This document shows positions 19,527-29,779 of a stretch of DNA of 64,000 nt, piece after piece. The first letter of the stretch is position 1. Each line of letters begins with the position of its first letter. The stretch comes from Parashewanella sp965200795 (GTDB taxonomy: Bacteria; Pseudomonadota; Gammaproteobacteria; Enterobacterales; Shewanellaceae). The notes beneath the pieces are model-generated. The model saw only the letters and a list, made by a program, of their open reading frames with translations. It was not told where the DNA came from and ran no database searches. Made by a program: the position numbers and the translations under genes. The stretch lies in the NCBI GenBank assembly GCA_965200795.1, contig CBDAVB010000042.1, positions 1 through 64,000 on the forward strand, read 5' to 3'.

Positions 19527-20891
19527 TTAACGAATACCGCTGCGACGTAACGCCGCGGGAGTAAAATTCGAATCCGTTAATTTAGCGTCAAAGTTATACA
19601 TCCGTCCCTCGTTATCTAAGCCCATCGCGATATAACGACGAGACTGTAAATCATGAAAAACTTCCAGTGTACTCCACTGAGCGGGTACTTCGTAGTAGTT
19701 CAAGCCGTGAGCGATAGCCACGCGATATAGCTGATCACGATTGTCATACAGATCCGCCGCGGAGATTTGCCAGGAATCTTCATCTAAATAGAAAACACGT
19801 GTTTTATAAAGATGAGATACGCCTTTTTTCAACGTCGCTTTGACTTCCCAGACACGGTGCTTCTCCCAGCGGACATACTCAGGGTTTATATGACCGGGTT
19901 TAAGGATCTGATCGTAAGTCAGCTTATCCGAATGCAGACGATAGTCATTGTAAGGTATGTAAATTTCTTTTTTGCCGACTAACTCCCAGTTATAACGCTC
20001 CGGCGAGCCGTTAAACATATCAAAATCATCAGTGGTTCTTAAACCGTCGGTCAGAGTACCCGGAGTATCAAAAGCGACATTCGGAGCTTTACGAACACGT
20101 CGCTGACCCGTGTTGTAAGTCCAGACCTGACGCGGTTCCTTTTGCTGATCCATGGTTTCTTTTGCTAACAGTGCCGTACCGGCACGACGGGCAGGCTGAG
20201 TTACAACCTGCTTGAAGTAGAATAGCACATTATTTTCAGCTAAATTTTCCGGAGTTTCGTCAGGACGAGTATATTTAAAATGAATTTGTTCATTAAATTC
20301 GACCAAATTATAGGAGCCGCCGGCAGTCGGGGCCGCTTGCGCACGTGAAGTTTCAATATCAACCCCCCGGAAGCGTAGGATATGATTCCAGATCGCTTCC
20401 AGACCATTTTGCGGAATTGGAAAAGGAACACCTATGGCGGCACCTTTTAATCCGTTGCCGCTATCAATAAGCTCTGCCCGGGTCGCGTTCGCTTTGGTCG
20501 CGTCATAAACATATTGCGGCGCAGCCGCAGATCTGCGAGTTTGATAAACGTTCATTCTGAACGTGTCAGGATAAAGCTCAAATAAAGCCTTTTGACCTTC
20601 AGTTAAAAATGCCTGGTACTGACCTTTGTTAGCATTAGTAATAGTGAATTGAATTTTGTCATTCGCAAAGGGATCAATGTGATGATCACCTTTTTTAAAC
20701 CCGGCTACCGGTTTTGTGATACCGCCCGTCCATTCCGGAATGGAACCGTCAGCATTACCAGCGACCTCACCGCCGATCGGAGTCAAAGTTGCGCCTAGTT
20801 TTTTCGCTTCGTCAGGAGAAACTTTTGCCAGCACAGCAGGTGCGGATAAAGCAAGCATCACTGCTAATGACAATAGGTTTTTAGTTTTCAT
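19527..20891 (-). CDS. DUF1329 family periplasmic protein
   Basis: 454 residues from ATG 20891. AAAGGAT lies 8 nt before this ATG and overlaps the DUF1302 stop, implying translational coupling. The in-frame ATG at 20900 would leave no spacing. Signal peptide LLSLAVMLALSAPAVLA is followed by the typical mature start 'KVSPDEAKKLGATLTPIGGE'. Family proteins have, as I recall, a LolA/LolB-like lipid-binding fold, which would suit a shuttle between the MMPL pump and the outer-membrane partner. Function here is inferred only. Confidence 0.88.
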   Translation of the reverse strand: MKTKNLLSLAVMLALSAPAVLAKVSPDEAKKLGATLTPIGGEVAGNADGSIPEWTGGITKPVAGFKKGDHHIDPFANDKIQFTITNANKGQYQAFLTEGQKALFELYPDTFRMNVYQTRRSAAAPQYVYDATKANATRAELIDSGNGLKGAAIGVPFPIPQNGLEAIWNHILRFRGVDIETSRAQAAPTAGGSYNLVEFNEQIHFKYTRPDETPENLAENNVLFYFKQVVTQPARRAGTALLAKETMDQQKEPRQVWTYNTGQRRVRKAPNVAFDTPGTLTDGLRTTDDFDMFNGSPERYNWELVGKKEIYIPYNDYRLHSDKLTYDQILKPGHINPEYVRWEKHRVWEVKATLKKGVSHLYKTRVFYLDEDSWQISAADLYDNRDQLYRVAIAHGLNYYEVPAQWSTLEVFHDLQSRRYIAMGLDNEGRMYNFDAKLTDSNFTPAALRRSGIR

Positions 20892-20903
20892 CAGTATCAT
20901 CCT

Positions 20904-22967
20904 TTAAATCGAATACTTTATGTTGAAAGAGACGTAATCGCGATCCGCCATGACGTTGGTAGTTCCCGCACCACCAAAGAAGTTATTGTAAGAAATATCA
21001 GCCCCCCACTCACTCTGATAATCAAAGTTAATACCTAAAGTCACCGACTGACGTCCTTCGGTAAACAGGAATAACGGATCTGGTGTAATCCCCTCTACAT
21101 CATGAGAGAAAATGACACGAGGAGACATATTTATACCAGCGAATAGGTTGTTGAAATCAGCCCTTGCGACCAGGCGGTAACCCCATGCGAAATCTGTCGG
21201 AAACGGGTTAGTTTCAGCTCCATTATGTAAAGCGTTTAAAACCAAATCCGGAATGCCGCCACCTGAACGAGCTGTGCCCGGCCCGTTCAATCTCAATACA
21301 TCTTGATCAGGCATATCATGAATCCAAATCCCGCCGACTTCAGCAAGGGCAACTAAATTGTCTAATCCCCAAGTACGACCAAAAGAATGAGTCAGGGTAA
21401 ACTGAGCTTGAGTGGTATCGCTACGAATATAACCTTCCGCATATTCTCCTGAGCCTACATCAGCAAAGTTACGAGTGTATTGGGAGATCCCTGCTAACTC
21501 AGGTCGAATTCCTGCTTTAGCTAATTGCTCAGGCATAGCGACAAATAACAATTCAACATCATCTATCTGTAAAGGTTCATCCTGACGGTGGGAAATTTCA
21601 CCGGCAAGAGAACTATCGCCGATGAGAGTATTGAAACTTAAACCATAAAGTTTTATGTCATCAGGGTAAACGATCTCAGCTTTGGAGAAGGTTTGTAAGC
21701 TTAATAATGCTTCTCGGTCGATATTACCGGCATTTTGACCTAAAAACTGAAGATCAGAACGAATTGCATCTTGAGTAAAATTAGCCGTTTGTCCGCTGAT
21801 TAAGGGGCGGCGACTGTTATATCTGATGAAGTAAAAACCAAATTCTGTATCATGAAGCTCAGGAGCGTACCAACTCAATTTGATACCGTACTGACCGCCA
21901 TCTGACGCTTTACCGTGATCATCAACAAGCGTGGTTCTGGTCGTATAACCCAGCGCCATCTGAGCTAACTGATCCGCCGGTACTTGCCCGCCGGCAACCG
22001 CAGCACTCAATCTGTTGTATTCTTGAATGAGAAAATCAAGATTGATATCCGGGTTTGAGTTAAAGCCTAATTGAGCGTTATTTAAGTAACCGCCGTAACC
22101 GACAAAATCATTGGTACCAAAAATTGAACCCGGGGTCGGAACCCAGATCGGCTCCCAGTCATATTGATAGAATGCTTCAACAGAGACTTCGTCAGTTAAG
22201 CCTAAAGAAGCCCACACCATGCCCTGAGGTCTGAATGCTTCTTTCAGCTCGGCGCCCGGCTGATTAAGTATGTTTAAGTCAACAGGGTTAATGATGCCGA
22301 TACCATGAGGTATTAATGTGCTCTCACCCCAGGATATAACTTGCTCTCCGGCACGAACTGATAATGGGTTTTTACCGCCGTTTAGTTCAAAGTTGGCGTA
22401 AACAAAAGCATCGAGTAATCGAATATCTTTACACTGAACTTCTTCGGCTCTTTTATCTTCACAGGCATCAAACTCTTTGCCTGTTAAAGGGTTTATATAG
22501 TCGTAATCACCGTCATTTAATTTACGATCATAAAAATACATTCCACGGGCAAAAAGTCCGTAATTTTTATATTCTAATGAAAGTTCGTGAACGCCTTTTA
22601 TAATCTCTGAAAAAGTATCGCCGCGACTGTAAAGCTGGTTGCTTAAATCATTGTTACTTGAGTAGGAACCTTCCTGAGTCCAAATAAAACTATTTCGATG
22701 AACATCTGGTATCTGATCCGGACGTCTAAAAGCTGAGTAACCTTCCCAGTTCATATGCGGTTGATTAACTTTACCGATTTGATTGTTCCAGTCTCTGTCT
22801 GATACTCGCCAGCTTGCGCCCGCTGTCCAAGTTGAATCAAACGATCCGGAAACTTCTCCCCAGTCAAAAGATACCGCATTAGCATTAGACATCAGCACTG
22901 AAGACATTGCTGAAGCTACCCCAATAGCTAACGCGGTTCGGCGGAAACCGAGTTGAGTCTTGTTCAT
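20904..22967 (-). CDS. DUF1302 family outer-membrane protein
   Basis: 687 residues from ATG 22967, chosen because GGAGA lies 10 nt upstream; the ATG at 22976 is too close to it. Signal peptide ends at SNANA|VSFDWG. The mature part has alternating aromatic/glycine strands and ends 'VSFNIKYSI', a C-terminal beta-strand typical of outer-membrane barrels. It is the first gene of the cluster DUF1302-DUF1329-YCF48-MMPL and its likely outer-membrane channel. A 30-bp imperfect palindrome lies about 170 bp upstream. Confidence 0.88.
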   Translation of the reverse strand: MNKTQLGFRRTALAIGVASAMSSVLMSNANAVSFDWGEVSGSFDSTWTAGASWRVSDRDWNNQIGKVNQPHMNWEGYSAFRRPDQIPDVHRNSFIWTQEGSYSSNNDLSNQLYSRGDTFSEIIKGVHELSLEYKNYGLFARGMYFYDRKLNDGDYDYINPLTGKEFDACEDKRAEEVQCKDIRLLDAFVYANFELNGGKNPLSVRAGEQVISWGESTLIPHGIGIINPVDLNILNQPGAELKEAFRPQGMVWASLGLTDEVSVEAFYQYDWEPIWVPTPGSIFGTNDFVGYGGYLNNAQLGFNSNPDINLDFLIQEYNRLSAAVAGGQVPADQLAQMALGYTTRTTLVDDHGKASDGGQYGIKLSWYAPELHDTEFGFYFIRYNSRRPLISGQTANFTQDAIRSDLQFLGQNAGNIDREALLSLQTFSKAEIVYPDDIKLYGLSFNTLIGDSSLAGEISHRQDEPLQIDDVELLFVAMPEQLAKAGIRPELAGISQYTRNFADVGSGEYAEGYIRSDTTQAQFTLTHSFGRTWGLDNLVALAEVGGIWIHDMPDQDVLRLNGPGTARSGGGIPDLVLNALHNGAETNPFPTDFAWGYRLVARADFNNLFAGINMSPRVIFSHDVEGITPDPLFLFTEGRQSVTLGINFDYQSEWGADISYNNFFGGAGTTNVMADRDYVSFNIKYSI

Positions 22968-23139
22968 TTTTATCATTCTCCATAACCTGCAAAATTTCCA
23001 TTTGATAACAATTATTGTGTTTGTTTCTAAGTAAAAGTATCAAACAGGTGACAACATTGTTACAGGAATCAGGGGTGTTGAGCAAGACAAGATAGTAATA
23101 AATAGTGTTTTATTTTCTCCTTATAAAACAGAGGTGAAA

Positions 23140-23169
23140 ACATTATTCGAACGTATGTTTGAATAATGT
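23140..23169. promoter_or_regulatory. operator-like palindrome upstream of the DUF1302 cluster
   Basis: 13-bp arms (23140-23152 and 23157-23169, 12 of 13 paired) around GTAT. The length and symmetry suit a dimeric regulator. Its distance from the DUF1302 ATG (about 170 bp) is compatible with an activator or repressor site. The regulator is not identified. Confidence 0.45.
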
Positions 23170-23283
23170 ACCTAAGTTATTCAGACAAACAAAATCAACT
23201 CATAAGTTTATGTTTATTTTGAAATTAAATTAAAAAACCGTCCGCAAAGGAAAAGTTTTATAACACAGATGCGTTTAAAGTAT

Positions 23284-23505
23284 TTACTCTAACAATCTTG
23301 CAATATTCTGTAACCTTCCATTTTCATCAATGAGAATTTTAAATCGACCGTGAATCCCGTCCGGCGTTAAAAATGGTTTGAAATGGTATGCGTTGATATG
23401 AAGAACACGTCCTTGGCTTTCTCTGACTTCTACCCTTTTCGCCAGACCCTGGTAGTAAGGTAAAAAATCATCAAAGCTAAGTGAGAGACTAAAAAAGAAT
23501 TCCAT
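23284..23505 (-). CDS. DUF2835 family small protein
   Basis: 73 residues beginning MEFFFSLSLSFDDFLPYYQG and containing 'VHINAYHFKPFLTPDGIHGRFKI'-like text (here VLHINAYHFKPFLTPDGI). This matches the DUF2835 family, usually 65-75 residues and encoded beside pepN in marine gammaproteobacteria. It follows pepN by 86 bp on the same strand. The role is unknown; a small cytoplasmic protein, perhaps RNA-binding, is a guess. Confidence 0.75.
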   Translation of the reverse strand: MEFFFSLSLSFDDFLPYYQGLAKRVEVRESQGRVLHINAYHFKPFLTPDGIHGRFKILIDENGRLQNIARLLE

Positions 23506-23591
23506 AATAATCTTGTTTGTGATGAAGAAAAATTGTCATCTCAGTCTGGTTGAAAATGACAACTTATCTTCTTTGGAAGCAACTTACTAAC

Positions 23592-26150
23592 TTACGCTAA
23601 GGCTTTAGTTACCTTTTCATATAAATCTTTTGATAATTCAGGCAAATCAGCCAATTCCCGCAAACAGGTTCTGATAATATCCTGACGCTGTTGATCAAAT
23701 TTCGAAAAATGAATCAATGGCGTGATGATTCTTGCCGCAACCTGCGGATTAATCTGATTCAGCTGTTTAATAATATCAGTAATAAATCGATAACCTTCAC
23801 CACTTGCATGATGGAATTGTTCAACATTGGCCGCGGCGAAAGTTCCGAGTAATGATCTTACACGATTCGGATTTCGCAAGCTAAATGACTGGTGAGAACT
23901 TAGTTCTTTTAATCTCGCGATCACGGACTCTGATTTATTAGTCGCTTCAAGCATAAACCATTTGTCCATAACAAGCGGTGTATCAGTCCATCTGGTTTCA
24001 AACTTAGCCATTAATTCAGCTCTGCAATCCAGTTGAGCACTATTTGCCGCTTTCAACGCGCCCAGTGAGTCCGTCATGTTCTCAGCCGTCAAGAACTGCC
24101 GCTCGACTAAAGCCTCATACTGCTCACCGACTCGGCTTAACCAGTTTAGGATAGCATTTTTCAGAGCGCGGGCATGAGGGTTATCTCGGGACTTGAGTAA
24201 TTGATACCTTGCTTTGAGTTCATCTTCACAATAGGCCGCGATTTCATTGATAACAAATTCACGAGCGATAAGCAGATTATCCAGATCAACTGAATCAACC
24301 TGCTCTATCAACTCATTAGCTGTTGGTACGGTTAACACCTCAGCGGCTAATGCCGGATCGATATCCGCATCTAACAAGATGCCTTTAAATGCGTCTAACG
24401 TCACCTGATTTACCTGCATTGTCGTTTGTTGTTGTAATGCGGTAACATTGTGCCAAACGGCATCACTAAAAATAGCTACTGATGCTTCCCAGCGTGCAAC
24501 CTCACTGCTGGCGTATCTCATTAAACCGGCAAGATGATTTAGCTCATATTCAAAATCAAGTTTTACCGGCGCCGAAAAATTTTGAAGCAAAGAAACTGTC
24601 GGTTTTGCGTTGATTCCAACGAAGGTAAATATCTGATTCTGTTCGGTAAAATTTAAAACCTCACTTAATATCGAGTCACCCGTTTCAGAGATTAATTCAA
24701 TATCAAATGGAATGTGCATCGGTAGATCATTATTACCGGCAATCATCGGGCGTTGCTGTGATAAATGAAGGTTATACTCGTTCGCGTCTGAGTCATATTC
24801 TTGCGTAACTGTCACCGCCGGCGTGCCGGCCTGATTGTACCAATTGCGGAATTGTTTTAAATTAACGCCGCTGGCATCTTCCATCGCGCTTACAAAATCG
24901 TCACAGGTAACAGCCTGACCATCATGTCGCCGGAAATAAAGCTTCATACCCTTCTGGAAGTTTTGCTCACCTAACAAAGTGTGCATCATACGAATAACTT
25001 CGGCGCCTTTGTTGTAAACCGTTACGGTATAGAAATTGTTCATTTCAATAACAGATTCAGGGCGAATTGGGTGCGCCATCGGTCCGGCGTCTTCAGCGAA
25101 CTGGTGATTACGCATCACTTTAATCGCCTGAATGCGGTTTACCGCTCTTGAGCCTAAATCTGAGCTGAACTCCTGATCACGAAATACCGTAAGTCCTTCT
25201 TTCAAGCTTAATTGGAACCAGTCTCGGCAAGTGACACGGTTACCCGTCCAGTTGTGAAAATACTCATGACCAATTACAGACTCAATACCATGGAAATCAT
25301 CATCAGTAGCGGACTCTTTATCCGCCAAAACATACTTGGTGTTAAAAACATTTAAGCCTTTGTTTTCCATCGCTCCCATGTTGAAGAAGTCAACGGCGAC
25401 TATCATGTAAATATCAAGGTCGTATTCAAGATCAAAGCGCTTTTCATCCCATGCCATCGATTTCTTTAATGATTCCATAGCATGGCGGGCTTTATTCAGG
25501 TTACCTTTATCGACAAAAACTTGAAGTGCGACGTCACGGTTACTGCGTGTAGTAAAAATGTCTTCAAGTAAATCAAAATCACCCGCGACCAGGGCAAAAA
25601 GGTAGCTCGGTTTCGGAAACGGATCTTGCCAGCAGGCGTAATGACGACCGTTTTCAAGTTCGCCCTTCTCAAGGAGGTTACCGTTACTCAACAAGAAAGG
25701 AAACTGTTCTTGATCCGCTTCAATTCGGACATCAAACTTAGCCAGAACATCAGGACGATCCAGATAATAGGTTATTCTTCTAAAGCCCTCAGCTTCACAC
25801 TGCGTGCAATATGCGCCGTCTGACATATATAAACCTTCAAGCGCGGTATTTGCTTCAGGCTCAATCTCAGTAATGATTTTTAGAGTAAATTCATCATGAC
25901 CAGCCGCGACATGCAAACGACCCTCAATGATTTCATGCCAAGCCTCATTACCATTAATCTGTACTGATTTTAATGATAAAGCCTTTCCGTCAAGTACTAA
26001 TTTGTCAGTATCTTTATTCAAACGCCTGACTTTACTTACGGTCGTTACCCTGGTAACAGGCGAACTTAATTCAAATTTGAGTGAAATGTGATCTATCGTA
26101 TACTCTGGTGCACTATAGTCCTTTAAGAGCCTGGCTTCACGCTGTGACAT
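23592..26150 (-). CDS. pepN: aminopeptidase N
   Basis: 852 residues from ATG 26150, where GAGG sits 7 nt upstream and the start MSQREARLLKDY aligns with known PepN starts. The upstream start at 26186 would add 12 residues. The M1 zinc peptidase signature is complete: GAMEN exopeptidase motif near 260 and HEYFH plus downstream Glu (HExxH-x18-E) near 296. It removes N-terminal residues from peptides in the cytoplasm. It may work downstream of peptide uptake. The terminator at 26184-26211 insulates it from prc. Confidence 0.96.
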   Translation of the reverse strand: MSQREARLLKDYSAPEYTIDHISLKFELSSPVTRVTTVSKVRRLNKDTDKLVLDGKALSLKSVQINGNEAWHEIIEGRLHVAAGHDEFTLKIITEIEPEANTALEGLYMSDGAYCTQCEAEGFRRITYYLDRPDVLAKFDVRIEADQEQFPFLLSNGNLLEKGELENGRHYACWQDPFPKPSYLFALVAGDFDLLEDIFTTRSNRDVALQVFVDKGNLNKARHAMESLKKSMAWDEKRFDLEYDLDIYMIVAVDFFNMGAMENKGLNVFNTKYVLADKESATDDDFHGIESVIGHEYFHNWTGNRVTCRDWFQLSLKEGLTVFRDQEFSSDLGSRAVNRIQAIKVMRNHQFAEDAGPMAHPIRPESVIEMNNFYTVTVYNKGAEVIRMMHTLLGEQNFQKGMKLYFRRHDGQAVTCDDFVSAMEDASGVNLKQFRNWYNQAGTPAVTVTQEYDSDANEYNLHLSQQRPMIAGNNDLPMHIPFDIELISETGDSILSEVLNFTEQNQIFTFVGINAKPTVSLLQNFSAPVKLDFEYELNHLAGLMRYASSEVARWEASVAIFSDAVWHNVTALQQQTTMQVNQVTLDAFKGILLDADIDPALAAEVLTVPTANELIEQVDSVDLDNLLIAREFVINEIAAYCEDELKARYQLLKSRDNPHARALKNAILNWLSRVGEQYEALVERQFLTAENMTDSLGALKAANSAQLDCRAELMAKFETRWTDTPLVMDKWFMLEATNKSESVIARLKELSSHQSFSLRNPNRVRSLLGTFAAANVEQFHHASGEGYRFITDIIKQLNQINPQVAARIITPLIHFSKFDQQRQDIIRTCLRELADLPELSKDLYEKVTKALA

Positions 26151-26183
26151 AGTGGTCCTCTTCTGTTCTCTATTTAATTCAGA

Positions 26184-26211
26184 CAAAAAACGCGCCTAAA
26201 GCGCGTTTTTT
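26184..26211 (-). terminator. intrinsic terminator at pepN/prc boundary
   Basis: AAAAAACGCGC, loop CTAAA, GCGCGTTTTTT. Symmetric, so it could act both ways, but both flanking genes are minus strand; pepN begins at 26150, upstream prc ends at 26226. It terminates prc. Confidence 0.85.
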
Positions 26212-26225
26212 AATTCAAATTTTTC

Positions 26226-28268
26226 TTATTTTTTGGATAAATCAACTAAATCCAAAGTGATATCCGCGGTCTGTTCAAGAAGAACATCCGGTGACTCATC
26301 TTTATCTTTTAACTTAGATAATTCGTCTAAGTCTTTTACGGGCTTAAGCCCTTTTGCTGCCCGGCGAGCATTCGCTCTAGCTAAAGACTTATCATCTTCT
26401 GCTTGCTGTTTTGCTTTTCGCTCAGCGATATTTAAAGATACGCTCTTTTCATCTCTTAGCTTACGATACCCTTTGATATCATCACGAATGTAAGAGAATT
26501 CAACATTATCTTTGGTTCGCTCCTCATATTTCGTGGTCAGCTCGGCAATAATCTTAGGCGTAATATCATTAACTTTATGATACTTAGCCGCGGGGACTTT
26601 ATCCCATGGTAAGGCATTATCTTGTTCTGATTCACCAAACTCACCCGGCTTGAGCGCGCTCGGGAACATAATATCGGGCGTCACTCCTTTAAGCTGAGTA
26701 CTGCCGCCATTGATTCGATAAAATTTAGCAATCGTGTATTGTACGCTGCCTAACGGCTTGTCATACATATCATAAATGCGTTGTAACGGTTTATGCTGCT
26801 GAACAGTTCCTTTACCGAAAGTAGATTCGCCAACAATCAAAGCACGTTTATAATCCTGCATCGCCGCCGCAAAAATTTCAGACGCTGACGCACTGTAGCG
26901 ATCTACCATTACCGTTAACGGGCCGGCATAAGCTATCTTGCCGCCATTATCACGATTTTGAACAACCTGACCGTTGGCGTAACGCACCTGAACCGCGGGA
27001 CCCATGTCAATAAACAACCCTGTCAGCAATGTCGCTTCGGTTAACGCGCCACCGCCGTTGCCTCGCAGATCGATGATAACACCTTCTACTTTTTCTTTTT
27101 TAAGCTTAGTTAACTCTTTGCTGACATCTTTCGACAAATTTACGTAAAAACCCGGAATTTCGATCACGCCGACTTTACGTTTTTTGTATTCACCTACATC
27201 ACCTTCAATCACTTTTGAACTCGCGGCGCGATCTTCCAGGCGAATTTTATCACGGGTGATTACGACTTCGACAGGTTTAGCGCCGGAACCGGCTTTCTTT
27301 TTTAATACCTGTAAAGTGACTTTTGTACCTTTAGGGCCTTTGATTAAGTCGACAACATCATCTAAACGCCAGCCGATGACATCAACAATTTTTTCACCGT
27401 CCTGCCCTACACCGATAATTTTATCACCTGCTTCAAGTTGCTCACTTTTCGCGGCGGGGCCGCCTTTCACAAGGCTACGGATAATCGTGTAATCATCTTC
27501 CGCCTGCAAAACGGCTCCGATACCTTCAAGACTGAGGTTCATTTCCTGCTGAAAACGTTCAGCGTTCCTTGGCGATAGATAGCTGGTATGAGGCTCAATT
27601 GTACGAGCGAATGAGTTCATAATGATTTGGAAAACATCTTCACTGTTAGTTTGTGTAAGACGCTTTAAGGCGTTGTTATAACGCTTAGATAAGATATCAA
27701 CGATTTCATCCCAGTTCTTGTCGGTCAGCTTAAGGTTCAGCGCGTCGTATTTTACACGTTGACGCCATAATTCATGAATTTCAGTTTCTGATTTCGGCCA
27801 GCTCGCGTTTTCACGATCATACTCGTATTTATCACCTGTTTTTTTAAAATCAAAAGGTTTTTCTTTATCTAGTAAACTCAACGCATAAACAAAACACTGA
27901 TATCTGCGCTTTTGCACAAAATCATAAATCTTATAAGCCTCAGATAAATTACCGCTGGTCAGCATCATAGAAAAATCATCCCGATACTTTTCCAAATCGT
28001 CAACATCATTTCGGGTAAGAACATTACGGCGAAAATCCAGTAATTTCAGATAACGATTAAAGATACGCTCAGAAAAAGCATTATCTAAATCAAACTTGTG
28101 ATAATGAGAGCGTGTAAATAAATCGGTAATTCGTTTACTGGAGACTTTGTGTTGAGATTCTTGCTGAAGATGGGGCAACTCGTTGATTTGAATTTTTGGC
28201 TCGACCGCCAAGGCATTAAGCCCAAATACAAGTGCAGCCAACGCCGTGGCCAGTTTTAATTTTCGCAT
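26226..28268 (-). CDS. prc: tail-specific periplasmic protease Prc
   Basis: 680 residues from ATG 28268, preceded by GAGGAG 10 nt away; the longer reading would begin with GTG inside that ribosome-binding site. Signal peptide LATALAALVFGLNALA. A PDZ domain spans about 235-320, then the S41 protease domain with Ser in YSASASE (around 460) and Lys in FGKGTVQ (around 485), the Ser-Lys dyad. It trims C-termini of periplasmic proteins such as PBP3 and cell-wall hydrolases. It lies downstream of proQ as in E. coli. Confidence 0.95.
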   Translation of the reverse strand: MRKLKLATALAALVFGLNALAVEPKIQINELPHLQQESQHKVSSKRITDLFTRSHYHKFDLDNAFSERIFNRYLKLLDFRRNVLTRNDVDDLEKYRDDFSMMLTSGNLSEAYKIYDFVQKRRYQCFVYALSLLDKEKPFDFKKTGDKYEYDRENASWPKSETEIHELWRQRVKYDALNLKLTDKNWDEIVDILSKRYNNALKRLTQTNSEDVFQIIMNSFARTIEPHTSYLSPRNAERFQQEMNLSLEGIGAVLQAEDDYTIIRSLVKGGPAAKSEQLEAGDKIIGVGQDGEKIVDVIGWRLDDVVDLIKGPKGTKVTLQVLKKKAGSGAKPVEVVITRDKIRLEDRAASSKVIEGDVGEYKKRKVGVIEIPGFYVNLSKDVSKELTKLKKEKVEGVIIDLRGNGGGALTEATLLTGLFIDMGPAVQVRYANGQVVQNRDNGGKIAYAGPLTVMVDRYSASASEIFAAAMQDYKRALIVGESTFGKGTVQQHKPLQRIYDMYDKPLGSVQYTIAKFYRINGGSTQLKGVTPDIMFPSALKPGEFGESEQDNALPWDKVPAAKYHKVNDITPKIIAELTTKYEERTKDNVEFSYIRDDIKGYRKLRDEKSVSLNIAERKAKQQAEDDKSLARANARRAAKGLKPVKDLDELSKLKDKDESPDVLLEQTADITLDLVDLSKK

Positions 28269-28365
28269 CAAACAGTTGCTCCTCACTATTGATTTTGGTT
28301 ATAAGCTATAAGCGAATAAATTTAAAGTATATATGGCTTACAGCCTATCTGCGCAATAAACGCTT

Positions 28366-29040
28366 TTAAAGTAAAATATGCTCTGGTTTAACTTTAACGC
28401 TTAACCCGCTATCTAGCTGAACCATAACCTCACCTTTGTTGATATCAGCAATTACGCCAGATACCGGCGCCTTGCCTAATTTAACGTTTACGCGTTGATC
28501 TTTATTGAGCTGAGACAGTTCTGCTTGAACTAACTTAGAAACATCAATCGCAGGCTTAGAAGACTTGTTCATTTTTGACTGAACTTGCTTGAAGTTACGT
28601 TCTTTACGGGGACGATCCGCAGCCGGCTTTCTGGCGAACTTCTTTTCAAATTTTGGCTTATCACCGCGCTCTTGAGCTAATTTAGCTTCTTTTTCCTGAC
28701 GGCGTAGCTTAGCGCGCTCTTGACTTTCTTTTAGCGTTTTTTGAGCGTGTTCGATATGCTCTGCCTCAAGTTCACCGCACGGGTTGCCATCTAAATCAAC
28801 ACGCACCGCGCCTTGCTTGATGCTTTTAAGATAACGCCAGCTGCTGGTATAACGCCTTAAAGCTACTCTTAATTGAGTTTTACTAACTTTAGGATCTTCA
28901 GCGAGTTTTGCCGCCAGATCTTGAAAAACACCGATTTTTAAAGGCCTAACCTCACCTTCAGCAACAAAGCACTGAGGAAATATTTGATATAAATACGCCA
29001 AAATCGCATTAGTGTCGGTCAACTTTTCTGTTGATTCCAT
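28366..29040 (-). CDS. proQ: RNA chaperone ProQ
   Basis: 224 residues from ATG 29040 (GGAAG 7 nt upstream; starting MESTEKLTDTNAILAYL). The FinO/ProQ domain (1-115) is very conserved: FPQCFVAEGEVRPLKIG, SKTQLRVALRRYTSSWRYL and RVDLDGNPCGE. A basic linker rich in Lys/Arg/Gln (120-165) is followed by the Hfq-like C-terminal domain (KVKLGKAPVSGVI... VKVKPEHILL). It binds many small RNAs and mRNA 3' ends. It precedes prc on the same strand, the E. coli order. Confidence 0.95.
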   Translation of the reverse strand: MESTEKLTDTNAILAYLYQIFPQCFVAEGEVRPLKIGVFQDLAAKLAEDPKVSKTQLRVALRRYTSSWRYLKSIKQGAVRVDLDGNPCGELEAEHIEHAQKTLKESQERAKLRRQEKEAKLAQERGDKPKFEKKFARKPAADRPRKERNFKQVQSKMNKSSKPAIDVSKLVQAELSQLNKDQRVNVKLGKAPVSGVIADINKGEVMVQLDSGLSVKVKPEHILL

Positions 29041-29284
29041 TATTACTTCCACATTTAACAGGACATCGGCCGTTACAAGCTTTAGCATTACGGCTCAGTC
29101 GTTTATCTTCGTCTAAAAATTAGACGTACAGTTTATTTTACGTTTATTACAATAATATAAGTAAAAACATAAGCTAACAAAGTTAGAGTTATCAAGCGAC
29201 ACTTAAAGCAGAGCATAGCGCTAGTTCAAGCCGCAAACAGCCGCCTATTATAAACCCAGCGCTTATAAAAGCGACCTTGAATTG

Positions 29285-29311
29285 AAAAAAAATGTTCGGT
29301 TGTTAACCGAA
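29285..29311 (-). terminator. intrinsic terminator of msrC
   Basis: TTCGGTT / AACCGAA stem (29295-29311) followed on the minus strand by eight T (29285-29292). The msrC stop codon lies inside the hairpin, so translation and termination overlap. Confidence 0.8.
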
Positions 29312-29761
29312 TAGACAAGTTTCAAAGCTTGATACGACTTTTTCCAGACCTTTTTTGTCTTCTTCATCAAACCTTGAAAATACCGGGCTGTCTATATCAA
29401 GAACCGCAATCACTTTATCGTTGTGATGAACAGGAACAACAATTTCAGAATTGCTCGCTGAATCACAGGCAATATGACCTTCAAATTGATGCACGTCTGC
29501 TACAAGCTGAGTTTCATCGTTGGCTGCGGCCGTCCCGCAAACACCCCGGCCATACGGAATTCGCACACAAGCGACCTTACCCTGGAAAGGACCTAATACC
29601 AGCTGACCTTCTCTTTCAATATAAAAACCGACCCAGTTAATTTGTTCAAGATTTTCATTTAATAACGCGGATAAATTTGCCATTGCCGCGATTAAATCGG
29701 TTTCACCGTCAAATAATGCTAAAACCTGACGATTCAACGTATCATAAAATTCCGATTTCAT
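29303..29761 (-). CDS. msrC: free methionine-R-sulfoxide reductase
   Basis: 152-residue GAF-domain protein. The three family cysteines are visible in ACVRIPYGRGVCGTA and HIACDSASNSEIVVP. MsrC (fRMsr) reduces free methionine-(R)-sulfoxide in the cytoplasm with thioredoxin. It starts 18 bp after yebG on the same strand and is probably co-transcribed with it, so it may be SOS-induced here. The msrC-proQ-prc order is the same as in E. coli. Confidence 0.94.
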   Translation of the reverse strand: MKSEFYDTLNRQVLALFDGETDLIAAMANLSALLNENLEQINWVGFYIEREGQLVLGPFQGKVACVRIPYGRGVCGTAAANDETQLVADVHQFEGHIACDSASNSEIVVPVHHNDKVIAVLDIDSPVFSRFDEEDKKGLEKVVSSFETCLFG

Positions 29762-29779
29762 TTTTACCTTTTTTGACTT

